Below, one piece after another: positions 7,379 to 16,987 of a stretch of DNA of 64,000 nt (its first letter is position 1; the number at the start of each line of letters is the position of its first letter). The DNA is taken from positions 1 through 64,000 of the forward strand of contig NZ_JAULSC010000007.1 of NCBI RefSeq assembly GCF_030518195.1, written 5' to 3'. This DNA is from Nocardioides cremeus (lineage in GTDB: Bacteria > Actinomycetota > Actinomycetes > Propionibacteriales > Nocardioidaceae). The position numbers and the translations under genes are program-made. The notes under the pieces are model-generated. The model saw only the letters and a list, made by a program, of their open reading frames with translations, searched no databases and was not told where the DNA came from.

Positions 7379-9003
7379 GCCCGGGCCTCCTGCTCGCGCC
7401 ACCGGTCGGCCAGCGCGCGCCGCACGATCTTGCTGCTCGAGGAGCGCGGGATCTCGGCGACGACCTCGACGTGGCGCGGCACCTTGAAGGCCGCCAGCTC
7501 GCGGGCGCAGTGCTCGCGCAGGTCCTGCTCGTCGGTGGCCACGCCGGGGCGCAGCACGACGTACGCCGCGCACACCTCGCCCCAGCGCTCGTCGGGCACG
7601 CCCACCGCGGCCGCGTCGGCCACGGCCGGGTGGGCCAGCAGCACCTGCTCGACCTCGGCCGGGGCGACGCTCTCGCCGCCGGTGATGAAGATGTCCTTGA
7701 TGCGGTCGACGATGCGGTAGTAGCCGTCGGCGTCGCGGGTGGCCAGGTCGCCGGTGTGCAGGCCGCGGTGGCGCTCCTGCTCGGCCCGCTCGTGCTCGGG
7801 CTCGCGGAAGTAGCCGGCGAAGACGTTGGGCCCGCGCACCACCAGCTCGCCGGTGCCGGGGCCCTCGACGACCTCGCCGGTGGCCGGGTCGACGAGCTCG
7901 ACCTCGACGTGCGGGTAGGGGGTGCCGGCCATCCCGACGCGCCGGGTGGCCTCCTCGGGCGGCAGGCACAGCACGTTGGGCGCGGCCTCGGTCAGGCCGT
8001 AGCCCTGGGTCAGCGCGACCCCGCGCCGGTGCCAGGTGCGCAGCAGCGGCTCGGGCATCGGCGCCCCGCCGACGATGGCGTGGCGCAGGCTGCTCAGGTC
8101 GGCGGCGGCGAAGTCGGGGTGCTCGGCCAGCATCAGGTAGGTCGCCGGCACCCCCATCGTGGTGGTGATCTGGCGCTCGGCGATCAGGTGCAGCACCCGC
8201 CCGGCGTCGAAGGTGCGCTCGAGCACGACGGTGGCGCCCATCCACCACGCGAGCAGCGGCTGCACGTTCCAGCCGCCGACGTGGAACTGCGGCATCAGCG
8301 CGAGCACCACGTCGCGGCTGGTGATCTCGGCGGTGCGCGAGAGCGACAGGTTGGTCCAGAAGCAGTTGGCGTGGGTCAGCACCGCGCCGCGGGCCTGCCC
8401 GGAGGTACCGGAGGTGAAGATGATCAGCAGCGGGTCGTCGTCCTCGACCGGCGCGACCGGCGCCGCCCCCGCCGTCGTACGCCGCTCGCCGCGGGCGCGC
8501 TCGGAGCCACCCGGCGCCGGCGCGTGCCGCTCGACGCCCTGGGTGCCCATCGCGGCCACCGGGACCTGCCCGACGACGAGGTCGAGGGTGGCGCGGGCCA
8601 GGGCGGTGAACTCCTCCTCGACCAGCAGCAGCGCGGGGTCGGCCTCCTCGACCTGCCCGGCCAGCTCGCGCGGCGAGAGCCGCCACGACAGCGGCACCAG
8701 CACCAGCCCGGCCTTGGCGCAGGCGAAGAAGAGCACCACGTGGTCGGCGCTGTTGCCGGTCAGCGTCGCCAGCCGGTCGCCCCGGGTGTAGCCGGCTCGG
8801 CGCAGCCGCGCGGCGAGGTGCTCGGCGCGCTGGTCGAGGCGCTCGTAGGTGAGCACCACTCCCCTGTCGTCGATCGCGACCCGCTCGGGGGTCGAGGTCG
8901 CCCGGTCGGTGATCCAGCGGCCCAGGGTGTGCAGGCCGTCGGCGGTCGCGGTGGACGAGGCGGACGAGGCGGACGAGGCGGACGAGGCGGACAAGGTGGT
9001 CAT
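7375..9003 (-). CDS. Acyl-CoA ligase (AMP-binding enzyme)
   Basis: This 542-residue adenylate-forming enzyme shows the P-loop variant FTSGTSGQARG, then YGLTEAAPN, the hinge region DRIKDIFITGGE and the C-terminal catalytic lysine in SSSSKIVRR. It should activate a carboxylic acid to acyl-AMP and then acyl-CoA in the cytoplasm; chain length or aromatic preference cannot be read safely. The first ~17 residues are a Ser/Ala repeat encoded by five 9-bp units. It overlaps livM upstream and the TetR gene downstream by 4 nt each, so the importer and the activating enzyme are translated as a unit. Confidence 0.9.
   Translation of the reverse strand: MTTLSASSASSASSASSTATADGLHTLGRWITDRATSTPERVAIDDRGVVLTYERLDQRAEHLAARLRRAGYTRGDRLATLTGNSADHVVLFFACAKAGLVLVPLSWRLSPRELAGQVEEADPALLLVEEEFTALARATLDLVVGQVPVAAMGTQGVERHAPAPGGSERARGERRTTAGAAPVAPVEDDDPLLIIFTSGTSGQARGAVLTHANCFWTNLSLSRTAEITSRDVVLALMPQFHVGGWNVQPLLAWWMGATVVLERTFDAGRVLHLIAERQITTTMGVPATYLMLAEHPDFAAADLSSLRHAIVGGAPMPEPLLRTWHRRGVALTQGYGLTEAAPNVLCLPPEEATRRVGMAGTPYPHVEVELVDPATGEVVEGPGTGELVVRGPNVFAGYFREPEHERAEQERHRGLHTGDLATRDADGYYRIVDRIKDIFITGGESVAPAEVEQVLLAHPAVADAAAVGVPDERWGEVCAAYVVLRPGVATDEQDLREHCARELAAFKVPRHVEVVAEIPRSSSSKIVRRALADRWREQEARA
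8953..8997. repeat. 9-bp tandem repeat in the acyl-CoA ligase N-terminus (5 units)
   Basis: Five 9-bp units, four identical (GGACGAGGC) and the last diverged (GGACAAGGT), encode the Ser-Ala-Ser repeat at the ligase N-terminus. Identity between units suggests recent slippage. Confidence 0.9.
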
Positions 9004-10154
9004 GGGCCATCCTCCCCCGCGGCGGGCGTGGCGGGGCGACCGGCGCGGGTGCGGGCCCCGGCCAGGCGGGCGCCGAGGCCGACCAGGCCGCCGGGCACGA
9101 AGAGCACGACGAGGATGAACAGGGTGCCGAGGATGAACAGCGGCTCGCCCAGCGGCACGCTCAGCACGGCCGGCAGCGACTCGACGGCGTCGGAGGCCGC
9201 GAGCGTGGTCAACCGCTGGTCGAGCAGCGTGTAGACGATGCCGCCCACCACCGCGCCCCAGCGCGAGCCGAGGCCGCCGAGCACCACGATCACCAGGATG
9301 GTCAGGGTGAAGTCGGCCGAGGCGACGCGGGGCGTGGCGCCGCTCTGCAGCAGCAGGTAGACCATGCCCACGACCACGGCCAGCACCGAGCCGGTGACGA
9401 AGGCGAGCAGCTTGACCGCGAAGGGCCGCAGGCCCAGCACCCGGACCCGCAGCTCGTTCTCACGGGTCGCGGCGGCGACGTGGCCGGCGCGCGAGCGCTC
9501 GAACCAGGTGACCAGCGCGAAGACGACCACGAGCAGCACCAGCGCCACCCAGTAGAGGTTGCGGGTGTCGGTGACGCCGACGAACGCGTCGGGCACGTTG
9601 GTGGTGTCGAGGCGCAGCCCCTCCTCGCCCCCGGTGACGTCGCTGTTGCGGCGGATCAGCACCGAGCCGGCCTGGGCGAAGGCCAGGGTGACCATGGCGA
9701 AGGAGATGCCGCCGACGCGCAGCCCGACCGCGCCGAGCACCAGCGCGACGACCGCGCCGCCGAGCAGGGTGAGCAGCATCGCCGGCACCAGGCCCAGGTC
9801 GGTGCGCTCGAGCACGATGCCCAGCCCGTAGGCGCCGATGGCCAGGTAGAGCGCGTGCCCGAAGCTCAGCAGCCCGGCCACGCCGAAGATCACGTGGTAG
9901 GTCAGCGCGAGCGAGGCGAAGACCAGCGCCAGCGCCATCAGCTGCAGCGTGCCGGGCGTGTACGTCGCTCCCGGCAGCACGCCGGGCACGCTCACGTTGA
10001 TCAACGGCAGCACCGCGAGCAGCACGACGAGGCCCAGCACCGCCAGCAGCCGCAGCGGCAGCCCCGCCCCGCGGCGCGCGCCACCGGTGGGGCCGGCCGG
10101 GGCCGCGGGCTGCGGCGTACCGGTGTCGGGGTGGGTGTCGGTGGTGGTGCTCAT
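9000..10154 (-). CDS. livM: Branched-chain-type ABC permease (LivM family)
   Basis: The 384-residue membrane protein has about ten hydrophobic helices and the family hallmarks GLLSFGHALYLAIGAYGLG and LGGLGSRWGAVVGG. A Pro/Thr/Ala-rich cytoplasmic tail of about 30 residues precedes the first helix. It is the second permease subunit of the importer encoded by the adjoining genes. It overlaps livH upstream and the acyl-CoA ligase downstream by 4 nt. Liv-type transporters also carry aromatic and other carboxylates, and the neighbouring ligase suggests such a substrate rather than leucine. Confidence 0.9.
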   Translation of the reverse strand: MSTTTDTHPDTGTPQPAAPAGPTGGARRGAGLPLRLLAVLGLVVLLAVLPLINVSVPGVLPGATYTPGTLQLMALALVFASLALTYHVIFGVAGLLSFGHALYLAIGAYGLGIVLERTDLGLVPAMLLTLLGGAVVALVLGAVGLRVGGISFAMVTLAFAQAGSVLIRRNSDVTGGEEGLRLDTTNVPDAFVGVTDTRNLYWVALVLLVVVFALVTWFERSRAGHVAAATRENELRVRVLGLRPFAVKLLAFVTGSVLAVVVGMVYLLLQSGATPRVASADFTLTILVIVVLGGLGSRWGAVVGGIVYTLLDQRLTTLAASDAVESLPAVLSVPLGEPLFILGTLFILVVLFVPGGLVGLGARLAGARTRAGRPATPAAGEDGP

Positions 10155-11022
10155 GCGCGGGCTCCCATCAGGCCGGAGGGACGCACGAGCAGGACGGTGG
10201 CCAGCAGCAGCACGACCACCAGGTCGCCGGTCCCGGAGAGGTAGAAGTTGGCCATCTGCTGCAGCACCGCGACCACGACGGAGGCGATCGCTGCACCGAG
10301 CAGGGAGCCCAGGCCGCCGATGACGGTGACGATGAAGGCGAAGATCAGCAGCGAGCCGCCCAGCTGGGGCGAGACGTAGCCGAAGTAGTGCGAGGCCAGC
10401 ACCCCGCCCAGACCGGCGGCGGCGCCGCCGATGGCGAAGACGACGGTGAAGGCGCGGCGCACGTCGATGCCCAGGGCGGTGACCATGGAGCGGTTCTCGA
10501 CGCCGGCGCGGATCACCAGACCGAAGCGGGTGAAGCGCAGGAACGCCACGATGCCGCCCAGCACGAGGAGCGCGACCCCGATCAGCAGGAACCGGTCGTT
10601 GGGCACCCGGGCGCCGAGGATCGTGGTGGTCTCGTCGAACCAGCCGGGGCCGGTGACGAAGATGGCGTCGGTGCCCCAGATGCCGTCGAAGAGTGCGACG
10701 GTGGCCAGCGCCAGGCCGACGGTGACCAGCACCTGCTCGATGTGGCGCTCGTAGAGGCGGCGGATCAGCAGCAGCTCGGTGAGCACGGCGGCGAGGGCGC
10801 CGACGCCGGCCCCGACCAGCAGCGAGAGCAGCAGCGAGCCCCAGGAGTCGCCGCCGAGGCGGCGGGCGGTCTCCCACCCGGCGAAGGCGCCCAGGGTCAG
10901 GAAGGAGCCGTGGGCGAAGTTGAGCACGCCCATCAGGCCGTAGATGAGCGAGAGGCCCGAGGCGACGAGGAAGTACAGCGCCCCCAGGCCCAGGCCGGTG
11001 GCGAGCAGCAGCACGACGGTGC

Positions 11023-11026
<4 letters not shown>
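10151..11026 (-). CDS. livH: Branched-chain-type ABC permease (LivH family)
   Basis: This 291-residue membrane protein has about eight helices and the LivH signatures GLSLIYGLMGVLNFAHG and VIGGLGSLLGA. It partners LivM to form the membrane channel. Start and stop each overlap the neighbouring gene by 4 nt (ATGA), indicating translational coupling and fixed subunit stoichiometry. Confidence 0.92.
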
Positions 11027-11801
<775 letters not shown>

Positions 11802-11805
<4 letters not shown>

Positions 11806-12563
11806 GCGCTCGCTCCCAGGTAGGCGCTCTGGACGGTGGGGTCGGCCATCACGGCCTGCGGGGAGTCGCAGGCCAGCAGCTGACCGTGGTGCATCACCGC
11901 GAGCCGGTCGACGAGCCCGAGGACGACGTCCATGTGGTGCTCGACCATCAGCACGGTGGTGCCGTGCTCGCGGTGCACCTTGCGGATCAGGTCCATCAGG
12001 CCCTCGACGTCGGCGATGCCGACCCCGGCCATCGGCTCGTCGAGCAGGATCACGTGGGGGTCGCTGGCCAGCAGCATGGCGATCTCGAGCTTGCGCTTGT
12101 CGCCGTGGGCCAGGCCCCCGGCGACGGTCTGCTCGTGGTGGGCCAGACCGACCTGGTCGAGCCGGTCACGCGCCCGCTCGGTGGCGGCGCCGCCGCGACC
12201 GGGGAAGCGGACCAGGCTCAGCGCCCCGCCGAGGGCCGCCTGCGCGGCCAGTCGCACGTTCTCGAGCGCGGTGAGCCCGTCGAAGAGGCTCGAGGTCTGG
12301 AACGTGCGGCCCAGCCCGGCCCGGGCCCGGGCGTCGACCGAGCGGGCGGTGACGTCGTCGCCGGCGAGGTGCACCGTGCCCGCTGTCGGGCGCATGACGC
12401 CCGACAGCAGGTTGAACAGCGTCGTCTTGCCCGCACCGTTGGGGCCGATCACCCCGAGCATCTCGCCGCGCGGCACCGCGAGGGAGACCCCGTCGATGAT
12501 CACCGCGCCGCCGATGCTCAGGTGCAGGTCGTGCACCGCGAGGACCGGGCCGGGCTGGCTCAC
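11802..12563 (-). CDS. livG: ABC importer ATPase (LivG family)
   Basis: The GTG at 12563 overlaps the binding-protein stop by 4 nt, which decides the start and gives 253 residues. Walker A is GPNGAGKTT, the signature region reads LAHGDKRKLEIAMLLA in place of LSGGQ (the usual LivG variant type), Walker B is VILLDEPMAG, and VEHHMDVV follows. It pairs with LivF to drive uptake. Confidence 0.92.
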
Positions 12564-13786
12564 GAGGTCGCGACCGGGGGTGCGACGACGTCGGGCTCGA
12601 CCTGGTCGGCCAGCTCCGGCACGAACGACCCGCCCTGCTCGCTCAGCGTGGCCGCGAACATCGGCTGGATCAGCGCGTGGTCCTCGGCGCGCACCGTGGT
12701 GGTGCCCTTGGGGCCCTCGAACTCCCAGCCCTCGAGCGCGTCGATCATCGCGTCGACGTCGTCGCCGCCGCCCTCCTCGATGGCGTGCACGATCATCTGG
12801 CCGGCCACGAAGCCGTCGGGCGAGAACAGGTCGGCCTCGGCGCCGGCCTCCTCGAGCGACTCGACCATCGCGGCGTTGACCTCGTTGTCGGGGGCGCCGG
12901 CGAAGTAGTGGGACAGGAAGGTGATCTGCTCGCTGGCCGCGCCGTAGGCGCCGTAGCTGGCGATGTCGCCGAGACCGGTGGTCACCGGCACCTCGTCGAA
13001 GACCTGCTGCTGGTCCAGGGACTGCCACATGGCGCTGGTGGTGTCGCCGGCCCAGGCCACGAAGACCAGGTCGGGGTCGGCGTCGAGGATGCGGCGCGCG
13101 AAGGGGGTGAACTCGGTGGCGTCCTCGGGCACGAGCACCGGCTCGACCTCGGCGCCGGCGCCGCCCAGGACGGCCTCGACACCGGCCACGTTGCCCTGGC
13201 CGAAGGCGTTGTCCTGCGCGAAGACCGCGACCTTCTTGCCCTCGAGGTCGCCGATCAGCGAGCCCGCGGTGGCGACGTCCTGGTAGGTCTGTCGGCCCGA
13301 GCGGAAGGTGTAGCGGTTGATGCCGGTCACGGCGTCGGCGGCGGCCGGGCCAGAGATGTAGAGCACCTCGTTCTGCTCGGCCTGCTCGGCCAGCGACAGC
13401 GCCACGCCGGAGGAGACGGTGCCCGCGATGATCTGGGTGCCGGAGCCGATGGCGTCCTTGGCCAGGCCGACGGCCTTGGCGGGGTCGCCCGCGTCGTCGG
13501 CGAAGTCGAGCTCGATCTCGCGGCCGTCGACCTCGCCGGAGCCGTCGGTGGCGTAGTCGATGCCGGCCTCGAGGCCGTTGCGGTAGGCCTCGCCGTACGC
13601 CGCCAGCGGGCCGCTCTGCGAGTAGATGATCGAGACCGGCACGGCCGCTGCCTCGCCGTCCTCGCCCGAGGAGGCGGAACCGCTGTCGGGCGCGCAGGCA
13701 CTGAGGCCCAGCACGCCGACGACCGCTGCTGCGGCCACCGCCAGGGAGCGTCGTCCGCCCGTTCGGGCCGGGGTGCGCTGCGTCAT
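12560..13786 (-). CDS. livK: Substrate-binding lipoprotein of the Liv-type importer
   Basis: The ATG at 13786 is preceded by AAGGAG with a 5-nt spacer. The 408-residue protein starts with a signal sequence and lipobox LSAC (Cys31), followed by an acidic Ser/Gly linker. It then has a type I periplasmic-binding fold with family features such as IIYSQSGPLAAYGEAYRNG and KKVAVFAQDNAFGQG. It is anchored outside the membrane and delivers ligand to LivHM. It is the first gene of the eight-gene operon, and the promoter and possible operator lie just upstream. Ligand identity is not evident. Confidence 0.92.
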   Translation of the reverse strand: MTQRTPARTGGRRSLAVAAAAVVGVLGLSACAPDSGSASSGEDGEAAAVPVSIIYSQSGPLAAYGEAYRNGLEAGIDYATDGSGEVDGREIELDFADDAGDPAKAVGLAKDAIGSGTQIIAGTVSSGVALSLAEQAEQNEVLYISGPAAADAVTGINRYTFRSGRQTYQDVATAGSLIGDLEGKKVAVFAQDNAFGQGNVAGVEAVLGGAGAEVEPVLVPEDATEFTPFARRILDADPDLVFVAWAGDTTSAMWQSLDQQQVFDEVPVTTGLGDIASYGAYGAASEQITFLSHYFAGAPDNEVNAAMVESLEEAGAEADLFSPDGFVAGQMIVHAIEEGGGDDVDAMIDALEGWEFEGPKGTTTVRAEDHALIQPMFAATLSEQGGSFVPELADQVEPDVVAPPVATS

Positions 13787-13806
13787 GACTTCTCCTTCGT
13801 CGTCAA

Positions 13807-13817
13807 ACCTGACAGGT
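13807..13817. promoter_or_regulatory. Perfect palindrome ACCTG-A-CAGGT, candidate operator
   Basis: The 11-bp inverted repeat lies between the putative -10 element and the ribosome site of the binding-protein gene, with a related CAGGT half-site nearby (13822-13826). This is a suitable repressor position, and the operon encodes a TetR regulator. The link between this site and that protein is inference. Confidence 0.45.
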
Positions 13818-13837
13818 GATTCAGGTCTCATAGCGTG

Positions 13838-13866
13838 ACGGTAACCACAGGTCTTAGCCATGTCAA
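13838..13866 (-). promoter_or_regulatory. Putative promoter of the Liv-type operon
   Basis: On the minus strand a perfect -35 hexamer TTGACA (13866-13861) is followed after exactly 17 bp by TACCGT (13843-13838), two mismatches from TATAAT. The untranslated leader to the ATG would be about 45 nt and contains the palindrome at 13807-13817. Confidence 0.55.
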
Positions 13867-13887
13867 CGACTGGTACGGACCCCCTCG

Positions 13888-13893
13888 TAGGCT
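13888..13893 (+). promoter_or_regulatory. -10 element, leaderless start of the luciferase-like gene
   Basis: TAGGCT ends 7 nt before the GTG at 13901, the spacing of actinobacterial leaderless promoters (TANNNT). No Shine-Dalgarno sequence precedes this start. Its upstream region overlaps the divergent Liv-type promoter. Confidence 0.45.
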
Positions 13894-13900
13894 CGACGGC

Positions 13901-14995
13901 GTGAGCACCCCTCCTGCCGACCTGCCCGACGCCCTGCAGCGCCTGGGCACCCGCGCACGGCCGACCTTCGGGCTCGACACCTTCGGCGACCTCGAGCTCG
14001 GTCCCGACGGGCGGGCCGTGCACGAGGCCGAGGCGATCCGCCAGGTCGTGGCCGAGGGCGTGCTCGCCGACCGGGTCGGCGTCGACTACCTCGGGCTCGG
14101 CGAGCACCACCGCGACGACTACGCGATCTCCGCGCCCGACGTGGTGCTGGCCGCGATCGCGGGGCAGACCTCGCGGCTGCGCCTGGGCACCGGCGTCACG
14201 GTGCTCTCCTCCGACGACCCGATCCGTGTCTTCCAGCGCTTCTCCACGCTCGCGGCGATCAGCGGCGGGCGCGCCGAGGTGCAGCTGGGGCGCGGCTCGT
14301 TCACCGAGTCCTTCGCCCTCTTCGGCCACGACCTGTCCGACTACGAGGTGCTCTTCCACGAGAAGCTCGACCTCTTCGCCGCCGTCCAGTCCGAGCAGCC
14401 GGTCACCTGGTCGGGCACGATCCGCCCGCCGCTGCGCGAGCAGGTCGTGCACCCGCGCACCGAGGCCGGGCTGCTGCCCGCCTGGATCGCGGTCGGCGGC
14501 ACGCCGCAGTCGGTGGTGCGCGCCGCGGCGTACGGCATGCCGCTGGTGCTGGCCGTCATCGGCGGCTCACCGGCCGGGTTCACCCAGCTCGCCGACCTCT
14601 ACCGGCGCGCGCTGGTCGAGTACGAGCGCCCCGAGCTGCCGATCGGCATGCACTCCCCCGGCCACGTCGCGGCCACCGACGAGCTGGCGCGCGAGCAGAT
14701 GTTCCCCCACCAGGCCGCCGCCTTCACCCGCATCGGGCGCGAGCGCGGGTGGGGCCCCTACACCCGCGAGGCCTTCGAGCAGGGCGCCGGCGAGCAGGGG
14801 GCGCTCTTCGTCGGCTCCCCCGAGACCGTGGCCCGCAAGATCGCCTGGGCGGTGCGCACCCTGGGCCTCTCGCGCTTCCAGATGAAGTACGCCGTCGGGG
14901 CGCTGCCGCACGCCCAGCGGCTGGAGTCGATCCGGCTCTACGGCACCGAGGTCATCCCCCGGGTGCGGGAGCTGCTGGCCCAGGAGCGTGCCTGA
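13901..14995 (+). CDS. LLM-class (luciferase-like) flavin oxidoreductase
   Basis: With the GTG at 13901 the product has 364 residues. It shows the bacterial-luciferase TIM-barrel family pattern: GVDYLGLGEHHRDDYAISAP near the N-terminus, LGTGVTVLSSDDPIRVFQ, and RAEVQLGRGSFTESF. Such enzymes use reduced FMN or F420; the cofactor here is not decided by the sequence. It is divergent from the Liv-type operon with only 115 bp between the start codons, so shared control is possible. Its 3' end overlaps the convergent MpaB gene by 44 bp. Confidence 0.85.
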   Translation: MSTPPADLPDALQRLGTRARPTFGLDTFGDLELGPDGRAVHEAEAIRQVVAEGVLADRVGVDYLGLGEHHRDDYAISAPDVVLAAIAGQTSRLRLGTGVTVLSSDDPIRVFQRFSTLAAISGGRAEVQLGRGSFTESFALFGHDLSDYEVLFHEKLDLFAAVQSEQPVTWSGTIRPPLREQVVHPRTEAGLLPAWIAVGGTPQSVVRAAAYGMPLVLAVIGGSPAGFTQLADLYRRALVEYERPELPIGMHSPGHVAATDELAREQMFPHQAAAFTRIGRERGWGPYTREAFEQGAGEQGALFVGSPETVARKIAWAVRTLGLSRFQMKYAVGALPHAQRLESIRLYGTEVIPRVRELLAQERA

Positions 14996-15899
14996 CCGGG
15001 CAGCCGGCCACCCCCGGTGTCGGGAAGGTGCCCAGCTGCTCGATGTCGTAGCCGTCGGGGTAGGAGCGCACCCACGGCAGGTCGGCGACCGTCTGGGCGC
15101 TCAGCCGCGCCGGGAAGCGCCGCAGCAGCCGGCCCCGGGCCCGCAGCGCGGCCCGGGAGGCGCGCTCGACCGGCCGCGCGGGTGCGGCGTACCCGAGGGC
15201 CTCGCGCAGGGGCGGGTCCATCAGGGCCCGTGAGAAGAGCTCGACGCCGCGGGCGGCGAACGAGGGCTGGAAGGTGAGCATCAGCGCCAGCGTCGAGTCG
15301 GCCACCGCGCGCCCGCCCTCGTCGGGCCCGAAGTGGGCGGCCTCGTAGTCGTCCATCAGCCGCGCGAAGCCGTCGAAGGTCTCGGGCACGTCGGGGATCG
15401 CCATGTGCCGGCCCAGGGTGCGGTAGTAGTTCACCGAGGCGCTCAGCTCGGTGGCGCTCAGGGGCCGCTTGCCGTAGTCGGCGAGCCAGCGCTGGGGCAC
15501 CACCACGAAGGTGGACAGCACGTAGCGGAACTCGTGGTCGGGGATGTCGTAGGCGCGGTGCATCTGGTTGACGCGGCGGATCGCGGCCCGGGCGTCGGGG
15601 TGCTCGAAGCCCTTCAGCGAGGGCTGCTCGAGCAGCAGGGCGGTGTCGTCGTAGCGGCGCTGCACCTGCTCGGTGAACGCGCCGGTCTCGGCGAGCAGCC
15701 GACCGATCCCGGGCACGGCGTAGGTGCGGAAGAGCGCGAAGGAGAGCGCCTGGTTCATGTCCCACGGGAACTCGTGCACCACCGCGTTGCGGTAGATCTC
15801 CACGAAGTCGGTCTCGGGGTCGAGCGCCTCGTTGACCCGTCGCCAGTGGTCGCGCGGGACCCCGCCGAACCGCTTGCCCCGCCACGTGAACGACCTCAT
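14952..15899 (-). CDS. Oxygenase MpaB-family protein (DUF2236)
   Basis: This 315-residue protein has the MpaB/Lcp-like pattern. It includes DFVEIYRNAVVHEFPWDMN with a conserved His, a long helical centre with HRAYDIPDHEFRYVLSTFV and a second His/Arg-rich region. The family, which includes latex-clearing oxygenases, binds a b-type heme; the substrate is unknown here. Its C-terminal 15 codons overlap the end of the opposite-strand oxidoreductase. A TAACGT element 6 nt before the ATG suggests a leaderless transcript. Confidence 0.82.
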   Translation of the reverse strand: MRSFTWRGKRFGGVPRDHWRRVNEALDPETDFVEIYRNAVVHEFPWDMNQALSFALFRTYAVPGIGRLLAETGAFTEQVQRRYDDTALLLEQPSLKGFEHPDARAAIRRVNQMHRAYDIPDHEFRYVLSTFVVVPQRWLADYGKRPLSATELSASVNYYRTLGRHMAIPDVPETFDGFARLMDDYEAAHFGPDEGGRAVADSTLALMLTFQPSFAARGVELFSRALMDPPLREALGYAAPARPVERASRAALRARGRLLRRFPARLSAQTVADLPWVRSYPDGYDIEQLGTFPTPGVAGCPVRHAPGPAAPAPGG

Positions 15900-15905
15900 G
15901 GCCGC

Positions 15906-15911
15906 ACGTTA
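15906..15911 (-). promoter_or_regulatory. -10 element, leaderless start of the MpaB-type gene
   Basis: TAACGT on the minus strand ends 6 nt upstream of the ATG at 15899. No ribosome site is present. The -35 region (TGGGCT at 17 bp) is weak. Confidence 0.4.
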
Positions 15912-16289
15912 GGCCCCGGGCGGGCTCCAGCCCAGCAGCGCGGCGACGTCGCGCGGCAGCTCCATCGGGCTGAAGGGCTTCGCGAGCACCCCCGCCACGG
16001 CCAGGCCGTCCCAGGGCTGGGTGGGCCCGACGTGGCTCTTGGCGGTGAGCAGGACGACCGGGATGTCGCGTGTGGCGGGGTCGTCCTGCAGGTGGCCGAA
16101 AGTCGTGATGCCGTCCATCTCGGGCATCATCAGGTCGAGCAGGATGGCGTCGGGCCGTGCGCTGTGGGCCACCTCGATCGCCTCGCGGCCGCGGGAGGCC
16201 TCGAGCACGTCCCAGCCGCCCACCTTGCTCAGCGAGAGGCAGGTGACCATGCGGACGTCGTCGTCGTCCACCACCAGCACGGTCGGCAT
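15909..16289 (-). CDS. Single-domain response regulator (receiver only)
   Basis: The 126-residue CheY-like receiver has the acidic pocket Asp8-Asp10 in VVDDDD, the phospho-acceptor Asp52 in LLDLMMPEMDG, a Thr/Ser switch (LLTAKS) and Lys104 in LAKPF. There is no output domain, so it signals by protein contact. The ATG at 16289 has AGAGGA four nt upstream. It follows the GNAT gene with a 116-nt gap that contains a possible -10 (TATCGT), so it may have its own promoter. Confidence 0.9.
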   Translation of the reverse strand: MPTVLVVDDDDVRMVTCLSLSKVGGWDVLEASRGREAIEVAHSARPDAILLDLMMPEMDGITTFGHLQDDPATRDIPVVLLTAKSHVGPTQPWDGLAVAGVLAKPFSPMELPRDVAALLGWSPPGA

Positions 16290-16405
16290 CGTTTCCTCTC
16301 GACGGGTCGCAGCCCCCGGACGGCTGCTGTCGGAGACGATACCTGCGCCGGCATCCGGCCCGGCATCCGTGCGGCTGCCGGTCGGCGGGCCCAGGACCGG
16401 CGGGC

Positions 16406-16987
16406 TCAGGCCGGACGTGGCCCGTGCATCTCCACGACCGAGTAGGCCTGGGTGTCGACCTGCTCGACGGTGCAGTCGGCGTGGGAGGCCAACAGCTCGC
16501 CGATCATCGTCGAGAAGCCCAGCACCTGCTCGTTGTAGGCGCACACGTCCCAGCCGCAGACGCCCCGGGCCTCGAGGACCCGCACGATGATCTCCTCGAT
16601 CATCGAGCGGAACACGTGCGTACGCCGGTGCTGCGGGGCCACGAGCGTGAAGCCGAGGTAGAAGACCGCGTCGCGGGCCGTGTGGTCGGGGTAGGCCGCC
16701 GCGAAGTACTGCGGGCTGATCCACGGCACCGTCTCGAGGTCGCGGGTCAGGGTGGTCAGCCCGACCACCTCGCCGGAGGTGTCGCGGGCGACGTACTTGA
16801 GCACCCGCGGGTCGCTCATCTCCTCCACGAACTCCTCGCGGTGCAGCACCTGGCGGGCCACCGCCCGGGTCGCCATCGGCTCGAAGGTCTCGACGTAGAG
16901 GTCGTGGAAGCGATCCACGACGTCGGGGTCGAGGGCCCGCTCGACGTCGATGGTGATGGTCAGCCCGTCCAGGGTCCGCTCAGGCAC
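16406..16987 (-). CDS. GNAT-like acetyltransferase
   Basis: The 193-residue protein has a recognisable but diverged GNAT pattern: VLKYVARDTSGEVVGLTTLTRD (beta strands 2-4), AVFYLGFTLVAPQHRRTHVFRSMIEEI (acetyl-CoA loop and helix 3) and GWDVCAYNEQVLGFS. Its ATG lies inside the end of the arginine decarboxylase gene (8-nt overlap), implying coupled translation and perhaps a shared pathway, for example acetylation of agmatine or a derived polyamine. That substrate is inference only. Confidence 0.7.
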   Translation of the reverse strand: MPERTLDGLTITIDVERALDPDVVDRFHDLYVETFEPMATRAVARQVLHREEFVEEMSDPRVLKYVARDTSGEVVGLTTLTRDLETVPWISPQYFAAAYPDHTARDAVFYLGFTLVAPQHRRTHVFRSMIEEIIVRVLEARGVCGWDVCAYNEQVLGFSTMIGELLASHADCTVEQVDTQAYSVVEMHGPRPA

